Part shown: positions 1-12,700 of the stretch, in pieces
Layout of the letters: each line of letters opens with the position of its first letter
Position numbering within the stretch: the stretch's first letter is position 1
Assembly (NCBI RefSeq): GCF_022201045.2
Contig: NC_068559.1
Span: 26,233,501 to 26,297,500 of the forward strand
Origin: Citrus sinensis
Taxonomy: Eukaryota; Streptophyta; Magnoliopsida; Sapindales; Rutaceae
Direction of reading: 5' to 3'
Length of the DNA stretch: 64,000 bases
Made by a program: the position numbers and the translations under genes
The notes under the pieces: model-generated
Databases searched by the model: none
What the model was told of the DNA's origin: nothing
What the model saw: the letters and a program-made list of their open reading frames with translations, nothing else

Positions 1-477
1 TACGTGTTACACAACGATGGAGCTCAAAAGGATAAGGAAAATAACGTGGCACGCAAATACACACAACACAACAGAGGATGTCGATGGAACAATAATGAAC
101 TAAACCAGACGGCTGTGGAAAAAATAAACATGGGAAACTGGATGCTGTTTTGGAACGATGAAAATTGTACGCATCACATCCAAAAATTAAAAAAAAAAAT
201 GAAAAGATGACAATTAAGGAATCATCAAACTCACCATCACAAAATTTTGGATATCCCAAACGAAATTGGACTGAAAATTCATTAATGGCTACGCAGCATC
301 AAAAAGAAAGCAAAGCAATCCTTCTTAACGATTTACAGTCCCATTACATCATCATCATCATCATTTGTTATCGCTATATATTTTCGAGTTCCTTTTTTTT
401 TCCCCTTTTCTATTTAACTTTTGCGTACTTTTTTCTTTTTTCTTAAAAAGTCCTCATGATCATTCTGTGATCTGCGG
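1..477. other. Intergenic, 3' side of the PB1 gene
   Basis: No gene is recognisable. The stretch is AT-rich, with a short ATC-type microsatellite near 348-363 and T-rich tracts around 395-440. It probably contains the 3'UTR of the minus-strand PB1 gene ending at 478. Two short open frames here have no family signature and look like chance. Confidence 0.5.
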
Positions 478-1293
478 CTATTGCCAGTAGTTGCCGTTGT
501 GAATGAGGTAGATACGGCTAGGATTTCCATGAGCATAATAACCATAATGAGGAGGGTGGTGAGCTGTAATATGCTTGGCAGCTGATTTTTTTAAGCAGAG
601 TGGAGACGCAACCGGAGCGGCTGCCGGAACATGACAGTGGCAGCGGGTGACAGAAGTTGATGGAGCTGTTGTTGTTGATGATTTTGGCGATGAGGAAGCC
701 GATGATGATGATGAAGAAGAAGAAGAAGTTGGTGAAGAGATTTTTTTGGGTAGTGAAAGGAAAGCTCTGATCTTTAAAGAAGATGGAGGTGATGCAACAC
801 GATCGTATTCCTCGATGAGATTTGCCAGATCCTCATCGGAGGTGATCGAAACCAAAGCGTCAAGATCCTCTGTTGGCAATTGACATCGCAGACTCACACT
901 CACTGTTGCCCCACACATCTCCCCAAGCTTCAACAACAGCTCTGTAACACCATCACAATCATTTCACCCCATATCATTACTATGTACGTACTTATTATAT
1001 ACATACCTACATATATACACACATGCATGGGATTGTTTCTTCAAACCTACCTAAATAATTAATGCTACGAGCTCTTTCTTTAAACATCACAGACATAAAG
1101 ATTAAAATGATGACAACAATGGGAAAATGATGGTCAACTAACCGGTGAAAGAAATGGAGCGGTGAACGGAGAGCATGCGGGTTTCGCCACCGTGGTAACG
1201 GAGTTTGCCGTCGGGATAACGGGGGAGAATTTTGCCGCCATAACTGCAGAGGAACTTGATAGTGGTAGTAGTGTCAAGAGAAGGCCCGGCCAT
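478..1293 (-). CDS. Small PB1-domain protein, two exons
   Basis: Exons, minus strand: 1293-1143 and 941-478, giving 204 residues. The junction falls inside a Glu codon and joins the two halves of one PB1 domain (about residues 10-95). The N-terminal half has the lysine-bearing FLCSYGGKILPRYPDGKLRY strand typical of plant PB1 proteins. The C-terminal half has the acidic OPCA-like run SITSDEDLANLIEEYD. With both a basic and an acidic face it could form head-to-tail homotypic or heterotypic contacts. After the domain come a Ser/Thr/Pro/Ala-rich low-complexity linker and a His/Tyr-rich tail ending NYWQ. No kinase, transcription-factor or other catalytic domain follows, unlike the larger PB1 proteins. 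The closest Arabidopsis match I recall is the At1g70640 type, whose function is unknown to me. The start is the only ATG that includes the first PB1 strand. Confidence 0.88.
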
Positions 1294-4081
1294 GTTTTGT
1301 ATGCTGGGGCGTTTTATTTTAGTCAGAGGGGAAGAAGAGAGGAAGGAAGGTGAAGCTCAGACAACTTGGAAAAAGCTTTAGCTTTCACAAGTTGCGTTGT
1401 GTCTTCTAGACTGAGTTTAGAACTCTTGCTCTTATTTATAGAGTTTTTTTTTTTAAAAAAAAAAAAACAATATTTTTTGCTGGTGAGGTAAAAAGAGATT
1501 TGCACTGAGATTACGAAAGGGAGATAGATTCCTCTTCCTATTATCTTCTTCGACAAGTTAAATGTATGGTCAAGAGTCAAAAAGACTTAAATTATTTACA
1601 GATTCATTCGAGTATTACCTTGTCTATGTTATATGTGTACTATTTTTAAAAAAAATCACCGTATAACTAATAAATATATTTAATCGTACGATGTAATAAA
1701 AAAAATATTTTATTGTACGACACATGAAATGTACTCTAAATTTTCTCTTTAAACGCTGCCGTTTCTCTTGTTCATAATTTCAAATTTCATATTTCATTTC
1801 ACACTTCAAAAAAAAAAAGTTTATTTGTTTTTTCCTCTGCCAAGGGGTCACTAAGGGTTTATATTCACTAAGGAGCTCGAATTCACATATTTTAACCCCC
1901 TCTGAGATGAAGTACCTTTCCTTAATTGAAATTTATTAGACTCACATAAGAATTACAGTTATTTATTGGTAACCAAAAAAAAAAAAATTGTAATTACTTC
2001 CTAATAATGTCTAAATAATTATTGGTGTTTGATTTTTAAAATAATAACTCTCTCAATTTCTCTAATCATCCTTCATTTTTGAATTAATCTCACCTATTTT
2101 CATAATTATTCTTCTTAAACAATTAAAAATAAATAAATACAATTTTAGAAATCCTATCTACCTTTCAACGGATCAGTATCCTCACCCAATCCGAGCACTC
2201 TTAATTTTTTACAGATCTTATACCACGTGTATTTTAATGTTAGTGGATGATTAGGATTTAACTACTTTTTTTAAATTTATTAACCATCAATCATATTAAC
2301 AGAATTTGTTCAGAAAAAGATTAGATCGGAAGATAATATTAACGCCATTTTCATTACCTCAAACCATTGCACAACTAGCCCTTAATCGCCAATTGACCCT
2401 ATTAAAAAATTCCTCAATCGCCGTAAATCAAACCCATCGTTATTTGAATTGATTTTACCGAGATTGATATGATAGTATCAAAACCAAAATAATATCAAAT
2501 GAAAAGAGACAAAAAAAAATTCAGTATAGGAATCAAAAAATTATAAATTATTTGGTATGAATGATAAATGATAAAAATGGGCTAACAACAAAGGGGCTAA
2601 GACTAGAATGAACAGTAAAGAATGGTGACTTGAGGTGACGACAATGGTAGTGGAAAGTGGTAAAATTTATGAAAATTATTTTTATTTTTAATTAAAACTT
2701 TATCTCTTAATAAGGATAATTTAAAAAATAAGTGGGGTCAATTGAATAGCAGAATCTGGTAAGAGAAACGGAGGGGGTCAAATACTGTGTTATATCATAA
2801 TTAATTTTAGCTACCAAACTAATGTAGTCAAGTAATCTACTCCCTTCCTATTATCCTATATATAATTATTACTTTTATTTTAATATTTTATTTAGACAAA
2901 TGATTAAGGTACTTCTCAATGTCAAATTTTTAACCGTAACAAGAAGCAAATTACTGAAACGCGACTATGATTAGAATTTATAAGGGTCCTATATGGTAAA
3001 AATAATTAATTTGAGGGACCAAAATGTCATTTTTATGTAATCAAAATATATATCTGCAGGTGGGAATAATCAATCTTTCACGTTAATTTGATTGAGATCA
3101 CCACATTCATTCATACTCAAGAAATTCGCATTCTTGGAAATTGAGAAATAAATTTAACTAAAAAAAAACGAAAGGAATACGGTAATCATTTTATTTTTGA
3201 AAATGAAAAAAAAAAAAAAGAGTTCCAGATGATTTTATTTTTGGGTAATTAAAATTTGATATTATTTATTTTCTTTCAAGTTCTTATCGGACAGACGGAC
3301 ACTGACATGAGGTCATTTCTACGTTGTAAAGTTTTCGGAAAATACAAGCACTGATATTTACAGAACGCCGCTACAATGTATCTCATCATAAATATTGCAT
3401 CCAAAATATTTAAAGATGAGGAAAAAAAAAAAAGAAAAAAGAAAAAAAACCCTGGCTGGTAAATTAAGAGGTGCTCATCCATGAAAAGTAAAAGGAGAAA
3501 AAGTCTAAAATATAAAGTCGAAAATGTTGACTAATGAAACAATTATCAATGGCGGACTTATAATATCTAAAACTGTTCAACTGTAACAATCTTTTATCAG
3601 AAGAATGGTCCAGACCATGCATGACCCACGTAACGGGGGTCATATTTAAGCACGTAGTGATCAGAACTGAGAAGGGATGGCGTGGGAGCCACAGCCACTT
3701 TGTTTGCCGAGGAAGACTCGGATGCTAGAGGCTGTACAGCCGTTGCAAAAAGTCAGGATACACACAAACACACACAGGAATTTTAATTCATTTTCTGATT
3801 GAATCTTTCTTTTTTTTTTGTCTGAACAATTCAACTGTTTATGAATTACGATGTGTATGTTTATATCTGGTCCATTTTAATTGGAACTTTTGGATGTGTG
3901 GTCCGGCAACGTTCGGTGTCCGCATTGCAGGTCCACACACTTCGACATAGAGAATTGTAATATCCAGTTTCTTGAGAGATAGATAACCAGTAACGCTTGG
4001 AGCATTACTAGCTACTTGCTAGCTTCGCTTCGCATATCGGATATTCCGAAATGATCCTTGCTTTGTATTGGCAAAACCTTC
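1294..4081. other. AT-rich intergenic region
   Basis: Upstream of the PB1 gene. It contains many A or T runs of 8-14 bases and no coding frame with a recognisable family. The proximal part (1294-1600) should hold the PB1 promoter and 5'UTR. The stretch next to the retrotransposon has slightly higher GC but no feature I can name. Confidence 0.5.
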
Positions 4082-4513
4082 TGTTGGGTTCAGTTATTCC
4101 ATGTGAGCCAACTACCCATGTTGAGAAGATGAGCGATTTTTAAGGGGAATAAAACTGTCTATCTCATGAGGGGTATTAAAGAAAATAATGGACACTACGG
4201 GAGGAGAGGAGAATAAAAAAGAAAATTAATCTTCCATTGAGGGGGGGGAGGAAACATTTATGTTATTTTCATCTTTTTTTTTTTTGGTGTTATTTTACTT
4301 GAGTTATTTCCCTTCCAGTCAACTATTTCATGTACTCCTAATATAACTTAAGCATCGGAGGGTTCTCGCCGGAACCCCCACCGGCGAGTCCTGACCGGTT
4401 TCTGTGGTTTTCAGGTTGCAGACTTGAAGTTCATATCAATATTCAAGCTTGGTTCGTACTAATTTTCCACCCGAAACAAATTCAGCTGTTGAGGTCATTT
4501 TTCGGCATCAACA
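4082..4513 (+). repeat. 5' LTR
   Basis: Left long terminal repeat, TG...CA bounded, nearly identical to 5947-6375. It contains a CCGG-rich inverted motif (around 4368-4390, CGCCGG...CCGGCG) that could form a small stem. Confidence 0.92.
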
Positions 4514-4516
4514 TCT

Positions 4517-4536
4517 TGGCGCCGTCTGTGGGGAAC
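4517..4536 (+). other. Primer-binding site of the small LTR element
   Basis: TTGGCGCCGTCTGTGGGGAA starts three bases after the left LTR, where a tRNA 3' end would prime minus-strand synthesis. The motif recurs in plant Ty3/gypsy elements. I have not assigned the tRNA. Confidence 0.75.
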
Positions 4537-5066
4537 GGTACGAAAAGCCATAAGAAAATGATGAGATTCATTGGATGGGAAATAGGAGGGCAGTATAACA
4601 AATTGTTGTTGGCAAGTATAGCTCGAAAGAACACTTCTCAAAGGTGAGAATCAGGTTCGGTTTCAATTTAATTATTCAGTATAACCGAAACTAAGGGGCG
4701 TGAATTACAGATTAATCATTGTTTTATTATTTGTTGATTATGATGGTGTTTCTTGATTCTGAGGTGATTGAACTACTTATGCAATTTCTTTTCAAATAAA
4801 TGCTAATTAGCCAAAATTATTTTATTTGATTGAGAAATAGCTAAGAATTGAGGAGAAATCAAATAACCGATAAGATTAATAGCTTGAAATTAAAAGCTTG
4901 AAATGAAGCTACCTTTAATTTTATGATAGTTGATAAAAGTTCTGGAATTTATTGAACCTGCCGTGTGGTTGTCCTCGTAAGTTATGGCATATACTAGTTA
5001 GTTTTACATATGCTTACGACATATTTGATTTCTCAACACTAACTTTTGTCCACTTCGACTTCTGCG

Positions 5067-5490
5067 TTTGATTTTATAATTTGAGATCGACATCTACACA
5101 TTTGGTTTTACAATTTGAGATCTACATCTACATATTTGATTCTACAATTTGAGATCGGCATCTACATATCTAATTCTACAATTTGAGATCTACATCTACA
5201 CATTTGATTCCACAATTTGAGATCGGCATCTACATATCTGATTCTACAATTTGAGATCTACGTCTACATTTCTGAGTTCGACGTTTACATATTTGATTCT
5301 ACAATTTGAAATCAATATTTACATATTGGATTCTACAATGTGAGATCTACATCTACATATTTGATTCTACAATTTGAGATCCAAATCTATATATTTGGTT
5401 TTACAATTTGAGATCGACATCTACATACTTAATTCTGCAATTTGAGATCTATATGTTTGATACTATAACTTGGGATTTGCATCTACATAG
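5067..5490 (+). repeat. 34-bp tandem array inside the LTR element
   Basis: About 12 imperfect head-to-tail copies of a 34-bp unit built on ATTCTACAATTTGAGATC followed by CATCTACAT. Copies differ mainly at a GATCGGC/GATCTAC alternation. The array fills roughly a third of the element's interior and carries no open frame. Confidence 0.9.
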
Positions 5491-5524
5491 AAGTTGGAAA
5501 TTTTGTGGAGTTCATTTTTGCCTT

Positions 5525-5845
5525 ATTGAGGTCCAATTGACTTTGTTCTACTTGCCTTATTGAGGTCTAGCTTGATAAATTGTTTTCGCCTGTTGAGGTC
5601 CAACGTGAATAAATTGTATGATCCGGTCTTACTGAAATCGAGGTTGCTATCTTAGCCTTATTGAAGTCTAATGTGAATAAATTATTTGATCCGATCTTAT
5701 TGAGATCGAGGTCATCATTTTGATCTTGTTGAAGTTGTCATTTTTGGCCTTTTTGACATTGTCATCCAATCTTATTGAGATTGGCATCGAGGTCATTTGA
5801 TCTTATTGAGACCGTGGTCGTCACCCAATTTTATTAAGATCGAGA
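5525..5845 (+). repeat. Second degenerate tandem array in the LTR element
   Basis: A looser repeat built on TTATTGAGGTC / TTATTGAGATCGAGGTC-like units, directly after the 34-bp array. Units vary in length (about 30-55 bp), so the period is approximate. Confidence 0.6.
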
Positions 5846-5946
5846 TGTTGTTAGGTTGATTTTTTTTTTCTTTTTCTTTGTCTTTCATTATTCTTAAGTT
5901 TCCAAGACCAATCACAAGTTCTTGATCTTGAAAACTAGGGGACTTA

Positions 5947-6375
5947 TGTTGGGTTCAGTTATTCCATGTGAGCCAACTACCCATGTTGAGAAGATGAGCG
6001 ACTTTTAAGGGGAATAAAACTGTCTGTCTCATGAGGGGTATTAAAGAAAATAATGGACACTACAGGAGGGGAGGAGAATAAAAAAGAAAATTAATCTTCC
6101 ATTGAGGGGGGAGGAAACATTTATGTTATTTTCATCTCTTTTTTTTTGGTGTTATTTTACTTGAGTTATTTCCCTTCCAGTCAACTATTTCATGTACTCC
6201 TAATCTAACTTAAGCATCGGAGGGTTCTCGCCGGAACCCCCACCGGCGAGTCCTGACCGGTTTCTGTGGTTTTCAGGTCGCAGACTTGAAGTTCATATCA
6301 ATATTCAAGCTTGGTTCGTACTAATTTTCCACCCGAAACAAATTCAGCTGTTGAGGTCATTTTTCGGCATCAACA
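5947..6375 (+). repeat. 3' LTR
   Basis: Right long terminal repeat, preceded by the polypurine tract ending AGGGGACTTA and followed by the target duplication CCTTC at 6376-6380. Confidence 0.92.
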
Positions 6376-6380
6376 CCTTC

Positions 6381-9300
6381 CGAGATTATTCTTTTCATAA
6401 CTTGATCAGTCGGTAAAAAAATTTGCAGAAAGCCACCGTGTTGAACTTTGCTTTCAATATTCTTTGACTTTTATTTATCAGCTTAAATTTTTACGTTGAA
6501 GGATTTTTTCTGTGATATCAAAATCAAATTATCGTGTTTGATTCCTTAGAAACATTATTATTTCAATTTCTCTAGCAACCCAAGTTCTTAACTGCCGAAC
6601 CACTAGATGGGAGTTCGTTTTGGAAGCAATCAACTTCATTTTTATGCTTAGTCCTAAGAAACCTTAATCCGTCCCACATAATAGCTTAATTTCAAGAAAC
6701 ATAATCAGTCAATAGTCAATAAATTAATCCCACGTCCACCTGTAACATCATTCCAAGAATTAGAAAGAAGAAGAAAAATAAAATAAAAACTAGTGCTCAA
6801 AATTACATCTACATAACAAAGTGCCAAAAAAGCAAATGATTTAAAGCTTAGAATTACACTTAGGTTTGTTTGTTGATTCGTACCATCTCGTTTTGGTCAT
6901 GCCACAATCCTCACAGAGTAACAGTTAACGTTTTCAAAACAGCTGACTTGGAGACAACTCGCGAAGAGAAGAGATTAAGCTAGAACTCCCACTATTAGAT
7001 GTCTTTTTCATTGATCATGTCACGCAATGATCCAAAAATTAATGGAATTCATAATAACCTGTCGTGAGGTCCTGTTTTGTATATACTATCTTTTTTTCTT
7101 CAAATTGGTGTATAATTTGTGCAATTTTCAAAAGGTCCTGAGCATATCCACCTTTATCTCCTTATCCTTTTGGTGAGAGGATCACGCACTTTGCTTGGTT
7201 CATTCACATACCAGATGGCACTTTTTTTTTAAAATTTTTTTTTTATATTTTGGCAACGAGTCGGCGCCAGTTCACATTGCATAAAATAGCACAAATCCTT
7301 TAATGTAATTGCCATTTTCCAAAAATGCTCACTCTCTGTTGAAGGTTTTGCATTATTTCTCACATGAAACGGGAGAAAAGTGCATGGACGAAGCAGCATC
7401 ACAGCATAAAGCAGCCATTGTTGTAACTTGTTCATATTCCTTATACGTGTGTGCTTTCACAAATTATCTTTGCTTTCTTTATAAATATAGCATGTGATAT
7501 GCGGTTAAAATTAAGACCTTACAATATCTCGTTTACGTGGCATGGACCCAATGCCCACTTGTACAAGAGATGAGGCGGCCTCAATTATTTTAACACGTAA
7601 CCGCCCGATGAATCGATCCGAGTAGGAGAGAGAGGGTCGGTTGTTTTTTTGTGGGATTTTCAAAAACCTTGAGAGGACTTACCACACGTGTCAGCAAAAA
7701 CCAAACTTTCAACCTTGTATATCTTTGACCTTTTGTTTTGAAATTAAATAGATTTTAATTAATGAGAAATATCATCGTAACTATGGATATTTACATGATG
7801 ATATATGTAATTAAATTTAATATAATTATTATTTATATATAATAAGTTTTAGAATAAAATCATACATGTTATACTATTATTTATGTATTATATGACTGAT
7901 GTATTGTATAATTTTTTTCAATATGTGGGGGGTGGGATGTTGATGATTAGGTTGCATGCGCGGTTCCGATCATAATGTTTGTGTGCGATAATACGTACCT
8001 AAACGTTTGGTGTATATCCGATTGCGATTGAGAATATGATGGGCAAATATGGGCCCACAGTTCTTCTAGGAGTTCCCCGGCGTATGTTGGAAATGCAATC
8101 ACCGTCTGATTTGGAATCTCATATTGAGTGGCCCATAGCCCCCCATATGATTTTGGTGGCGCATCATGGTAATTTGTTTATGTATTATGTTATCATTATG
8201 TGGATAGTGACTGGGATTGTAGAAGGTATCGGTTGTGGGCCCACGGCGCTTTGGTTCATGTACTTCCGTTGGTAGGTTTGGGTCCTACAAGGATGATGTT
8301 CTCACGCACACAGCGCCAATAAAATGGGATTGATTCTCGTTACATGGGATGATTGCAGGCCACGTGGTGGTCCGAGAGGACCGACGTAAGAAACATGGAA
8401 ATTGGGACCGACGCATCTTCGTACAGGGTCAATCATACGTGACAGAACCGCATTGGCTGAGTCGGGCGGATTGGCCCGCTCCTAGTCACGTGCCATTGTG
8501 CAAGAGGGAGATGGTGGCCTCCGGTGGACCCTGGGGGGGCACCTAAGTCCACTTCAAGAGAATATTCTCTCTTGAATTCTAACTTTCAAATTGCAATTGG
8601 GCAAGGGCATGAGGGCGGTAAGGATCTTCAAGCATTGAATTGCGCACAAAGTCCAAGCACAAGTTTTCTATAAGAGATAATTACTTCAAGGCCTAAAGGA
8701 ACCGTGTTGCTTTATTTTTTTCAGTGTGTGTTGCTTTAGAAAATTGATTGAATACGATAGGGTTGGCAAAGTGAGAGGAACAAAAATACACCAACAATTT
8801 GATTCTGCATTTTCTTGCTAAAGAACCATGCCAATGGCATATCTGCATATTAGCCTTTGCCTACCTGCATACGTATATCAGAGTACAGCACTTGACGCTG
8901 CTCCAAAGAGTCGCACGAGTTAAATGTTCATCTCAATTCTTCACTTTTTCTTTGTGTCATATACAAATAAGTGAAAGATAAAATTAAAGAAGAATCAAAA
9001 TCTTTCCTTTTGAAGAAAGCTAATTACCTATGCTTGCCACTTGCCGAAAAGTAGGTATTTCTTTTTGCCTTCAAATTATTATTATTTTTCATATAAGATT
9101 TTTGCCTTCATATTCAGTTAATTAGAACAGTTCATGCCGGGACCATGTTAGATTTAGTTGATATTAAAAAAAGATCCTTAAATCACAATTTTAATTTCAG
9201 CATAAGAGAAAACACAAATGAAATACCCCACAATCATGTCCGATTATAAACAAGTAACGAAAGCTAGTTTAGGTCAAAAAAGGAGGAAAAAGAAATTGCT

Positions 9301-9715
9301 ACAAAATAGAAAGAAGCTTAATTGCATTATTTGCAACGCTTGAGACAGTTTCTTCCATACATCAATAATAATTTTGTCCATTATTTCCACTTGGCATTAT
9401 CGGTATTTTTGCAACTCAATTCAAACTGAATAAAAACATTGGCTTGCAAATTCTGATAAGAAATCACAGACAAAATCTAACTCAAGTAATTTGCCCAAAA
9501 AGGGTGATGCGCAGACCCAACTCCTACAAAACTAGTTGATAAAAAAATGATAATTAACAGATAAATGTATGCCAATAAGTTTTCTTCGCAAATCTATGGT
9601 GGGGGAGAGAGTTCTTATGGTGATCCTGGTGTATCCACTAGATTTTTCTGTGTCATCGATGAATCAATCTCATAAATTCGATTTGGTGACATTGAAGTAC
9701 CAATAGTTCTGGCAT
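6381..9715. other. Intergenic region downstream of AP1M
   Basis: No gene found. About 7770-7915 resembles the short AT-rich MITE family also present at 23212 and 28838, but its ends are not clear. 7930-8545 is distinctly richer in GC than its surroundings and contains palindromic GTGGGCCCAC, CACGTG boxes and GGCCCAC motifs, but no frame there resembles a protein family. 9600-9715 probably holds the AP1M 3'UTR. Confidence 0.5.
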
Positions 9716-12700
9716 TCAGATAAGCCTTAGTTCATACTCACCAGCCATTGTTATGTACCTCACCCATGGAAGAGCGTGATAACCACTTTTCTCTATAATT
9801 TTCAGGTACCGGACCTACAAAATTTATCATGTACAAGAAAAGATGATTATTTATCTTAACTTCCTATGATTTGCTGGAATTTCTGTTAATTAACAACAAT
9901 ATCTTTCAAAAATCATGAACTTCAACAATATTGTTTTATTTTTTCTATCCCTTACCAATTAATGTTGACAAATGAAATAAACAAGATATCTTTGCTAGTC
10001 CATTTACTGCCAGGTATAAGCTATCAGATTCATATGGTTCTTTAATGTGAATCTATGATGAGAAACACCACCAAAATCCTAATAAAGAATTCTTTCACAT
10101 ATACATTTTTTTTATACCAACTTTAATGCCAGAACCTCAGCAAACAAGTTACTTGCCAAATTTTGACCTAACCAACATGACTTGAAATCAATACAAAGTG
10201 GGTTTAAATTTGCTTAATCATAATATTGAGAAACTATAAAATAAAAAGTAGGGTTGACCAAATGCAACAAAGAAACGGGTCAAGTTTGGGCTGATCTAAC
10301 GGAAAAGAAACTGTAATTGACCTGACTAATAAATTATTTTAGATTCATCACCTTACATCCCTATCTCTATCAATCTATATTTAGGCCCCGTTTGGGATTA
10401 CTTTTGAGAGGGCTAAAAGTGATTTTAAAAATCTAAAAGCTAATTTTGGTGTTTGTTAAAAAAAAATCAAAATCACTTTTGTCAGAATCAACTCCTCCTA
10501 CAACTGATTTTGAAAAGTAGGGAAGGAATAACTTTTAGATTCTGATTTTGAGAATCAATTTTATCCTTTAATATAATTTCATAAATATCCTTACAATTAT
10601 TACTTAAACTCGAAATTATCCTTATTTAAATTGGAAATAAAATCAATATTTTAATTTTTTTATTATAATTAACGCACACCTTTCGTTTACCCTATTTCTT
10701 CATATTTTGTATTCTATCAAAACTTCTCTAGTGTAAGTAAATTTATTTTCTTACAGCATTTTTATATGTATAAGTAAATTTCATCCTACATTATGTACAT
10801 TTTAGTCATTTATTTTCTTACAGCAGTTTAATAATAAGATTTACCAAACACCCATAACTGCTTTCAAAATTCACAGTACTTTTGAAAATAAAATTTACCA
10901 AACACTTAATTGATTCTTTTCACAGCTGATTATTTCTACGGCACAGCTAACAGCAATTATTTTAAAAGTTACAACATTACCAAACTGGCCCTTATTTAAT
11001 TATTTTTTCTGTTTAGGCTACTATTCATATAAGAATGGAAATTAAGGAAAAAAAAAACAATTACAAAAGCTGTTCTACACAATTAAGTTGAAGTTTCATC
11101 ACAAACTTTAATTTACAAATTTATAAGACAATGCATTACTATAATTGGGTCGGTTTCATGTCAATCCAAAATGATCTGTTAACTTAAGGTTTAATCAATT
11201 ATTTTCATGTTACTTGTTTAAAGAATACGCTGTATTCATGTTTTAGGATTTCATATGACTAATTAAATGGGGAGCTCAAAGAAGTACATATATAAGCTCC
11301 ATCCTTTACTGGTATGCAAGCCTCTTGTTATTTTTACTACAGGTTGATTAAAGCTGGTTTTGTGCATCATCCATTTTAAGATGGCCAAATCTTGCAACCT
11401 GGTTAATATTAAATATAGAGTGACACTGATCTAGTAAAAAGGCACCAAACAACTTGAACCTACAAGGTATTGGTCAAGTTAGGGTGAAACTGCAATCTCA
11501 GGCGGATCACCAATCAGTTAAATTGAGACATTATTTTGTGCAAACAGCTTTCCTTGACATGCTATTTTGCGAAGAAGTATGCTATATATATCTGCATAAG
11601 TAAAAGGCAGTGATAGGCAAATGTCCTTTTACTTTCATGTCTAAATGTCATTCCTTATTTTCTTCAAACATTCCAAACAATATTGCAAGTCACCGAACCA
11701 AATTTAATTTAATTTTCTCACGTAGATTTAAAATACCACTCCGATTCTTGAAGAGAAACAGAGATGAAGCAGATGCAAGTTATGCCATTCACCCAAAACA
11801 ATAATAAGGAGAGCATATATTTTATGCCATACCTGTATTCCTGAAACAGTAAAGTATGGTATTTCAAATTTCACACGTATGGGAGCCTTTCTCTCAGGAG
11901 TTGCTTCTTCTGCTGTTATACTGGGAAGAGTGAACTCAGCCCTCAACATGTATTCCTAGATAATTTGGATTGCAAACAGGATCAATAAATGGCTGAATTG
12001 CATGAATGATCATAAAGAAGTTTCTTCAAAATCTAGGGGCAACAAAAGCAAACAGACGAACAATTAAACAATAAATGGTCAGCTGATACCTTGCCACCCG
12101 GAAAAGATCTAATTTTCCAGATTAATGCTTCATCTTCAGGTACATATGATGCAGATCCCATTGATGTCCGAACATCTGGATTGGAAGCATCGGATGACAC
12201 TGGTAACTCAATCTCAACATTTGTTGCAGTACTGTATAATTCAATCATTTTTCCATTAGTAAAGAGAATTTTGAACATCAACCTGTTCAAAATTTGGAGC
12301 AATAAAAGTTAACCAGAAAAACAACTGCAATATGATAAAATCAAATACCTACGCTCCTTGAACTGACTTCTAGCTTTTACCAGGATCTCAACACGACTTC
12401 TAGAATGCCTCTCAACCTGAGCTTCAACCCAAATCAAAGGCTTTACCTGGACAAATAAAGAAAATTATCAAATCCCATTCATATAGTAATCCAAAAAGTA
12501 TTAAGTGTTAAGAAAAGAAAAATAAAGAAAGAATTATGAACCACAAGGTGAACCTGGGTATTGAGTCTGTATGTCATGAGATCAAAAGATCCATCAGGTG
12601 GTATGAATGAAATTGTCCTATCATTTTCAAATCGGGCCAAACGTACACACCTGCACCAAACGGGGTATTTAGTGAAAATAGTAACTTGCAAATTAAGTTC

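Larger units (their letters stand above)
4082..6375 (+). mobile_element. Non-autonomous LTR retrotransposon (2.3 kb)
   Basis: Two direct repeats, 4082-4513 (432 bp) and 5947-6375 (429 bp), begin TGTTGGGTTC and end CATCAACA. The element is flanked by the perfect 5-bp duplication CCTTC (4077-4081 and 6376-6380). Right after the left LTR is a primer-binding-type sequence, TTGGCGCCGTCTGTGGGGAA (from 4517), common in plant Ty3/gypsy elements. A purine-rich tract, AACTAGGGGACT, precedes the right LTR. The 1.43-kb interior has no gag or pol frame, so the element must have been mobilised in trans (TRIM/LARD-like, but mid-sized). The LTRs differ at only about half a dozen substitutions plus homopolymer length changes, which suggests a fairly recent insertion. 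Orientation follows from PBS and PPT positions. Confidence 0.93.

Noticed and set aside
647..883. Acidic 78-codon plus-strand frame
   Set aside because: It is the antisense of the Ser-rich linker in the PB1 gene; runs of GAA/GAT mirror Ser codons.
8036..8275. 79-codon open frame in the GC-rich island
   Set aside because: No family motif, no continuation by plausible exons, composition explained by local GC content.
12091..12312. 73-codon plus-strand frame
   Set aside because: Antisense shadow of an AP1M exon.
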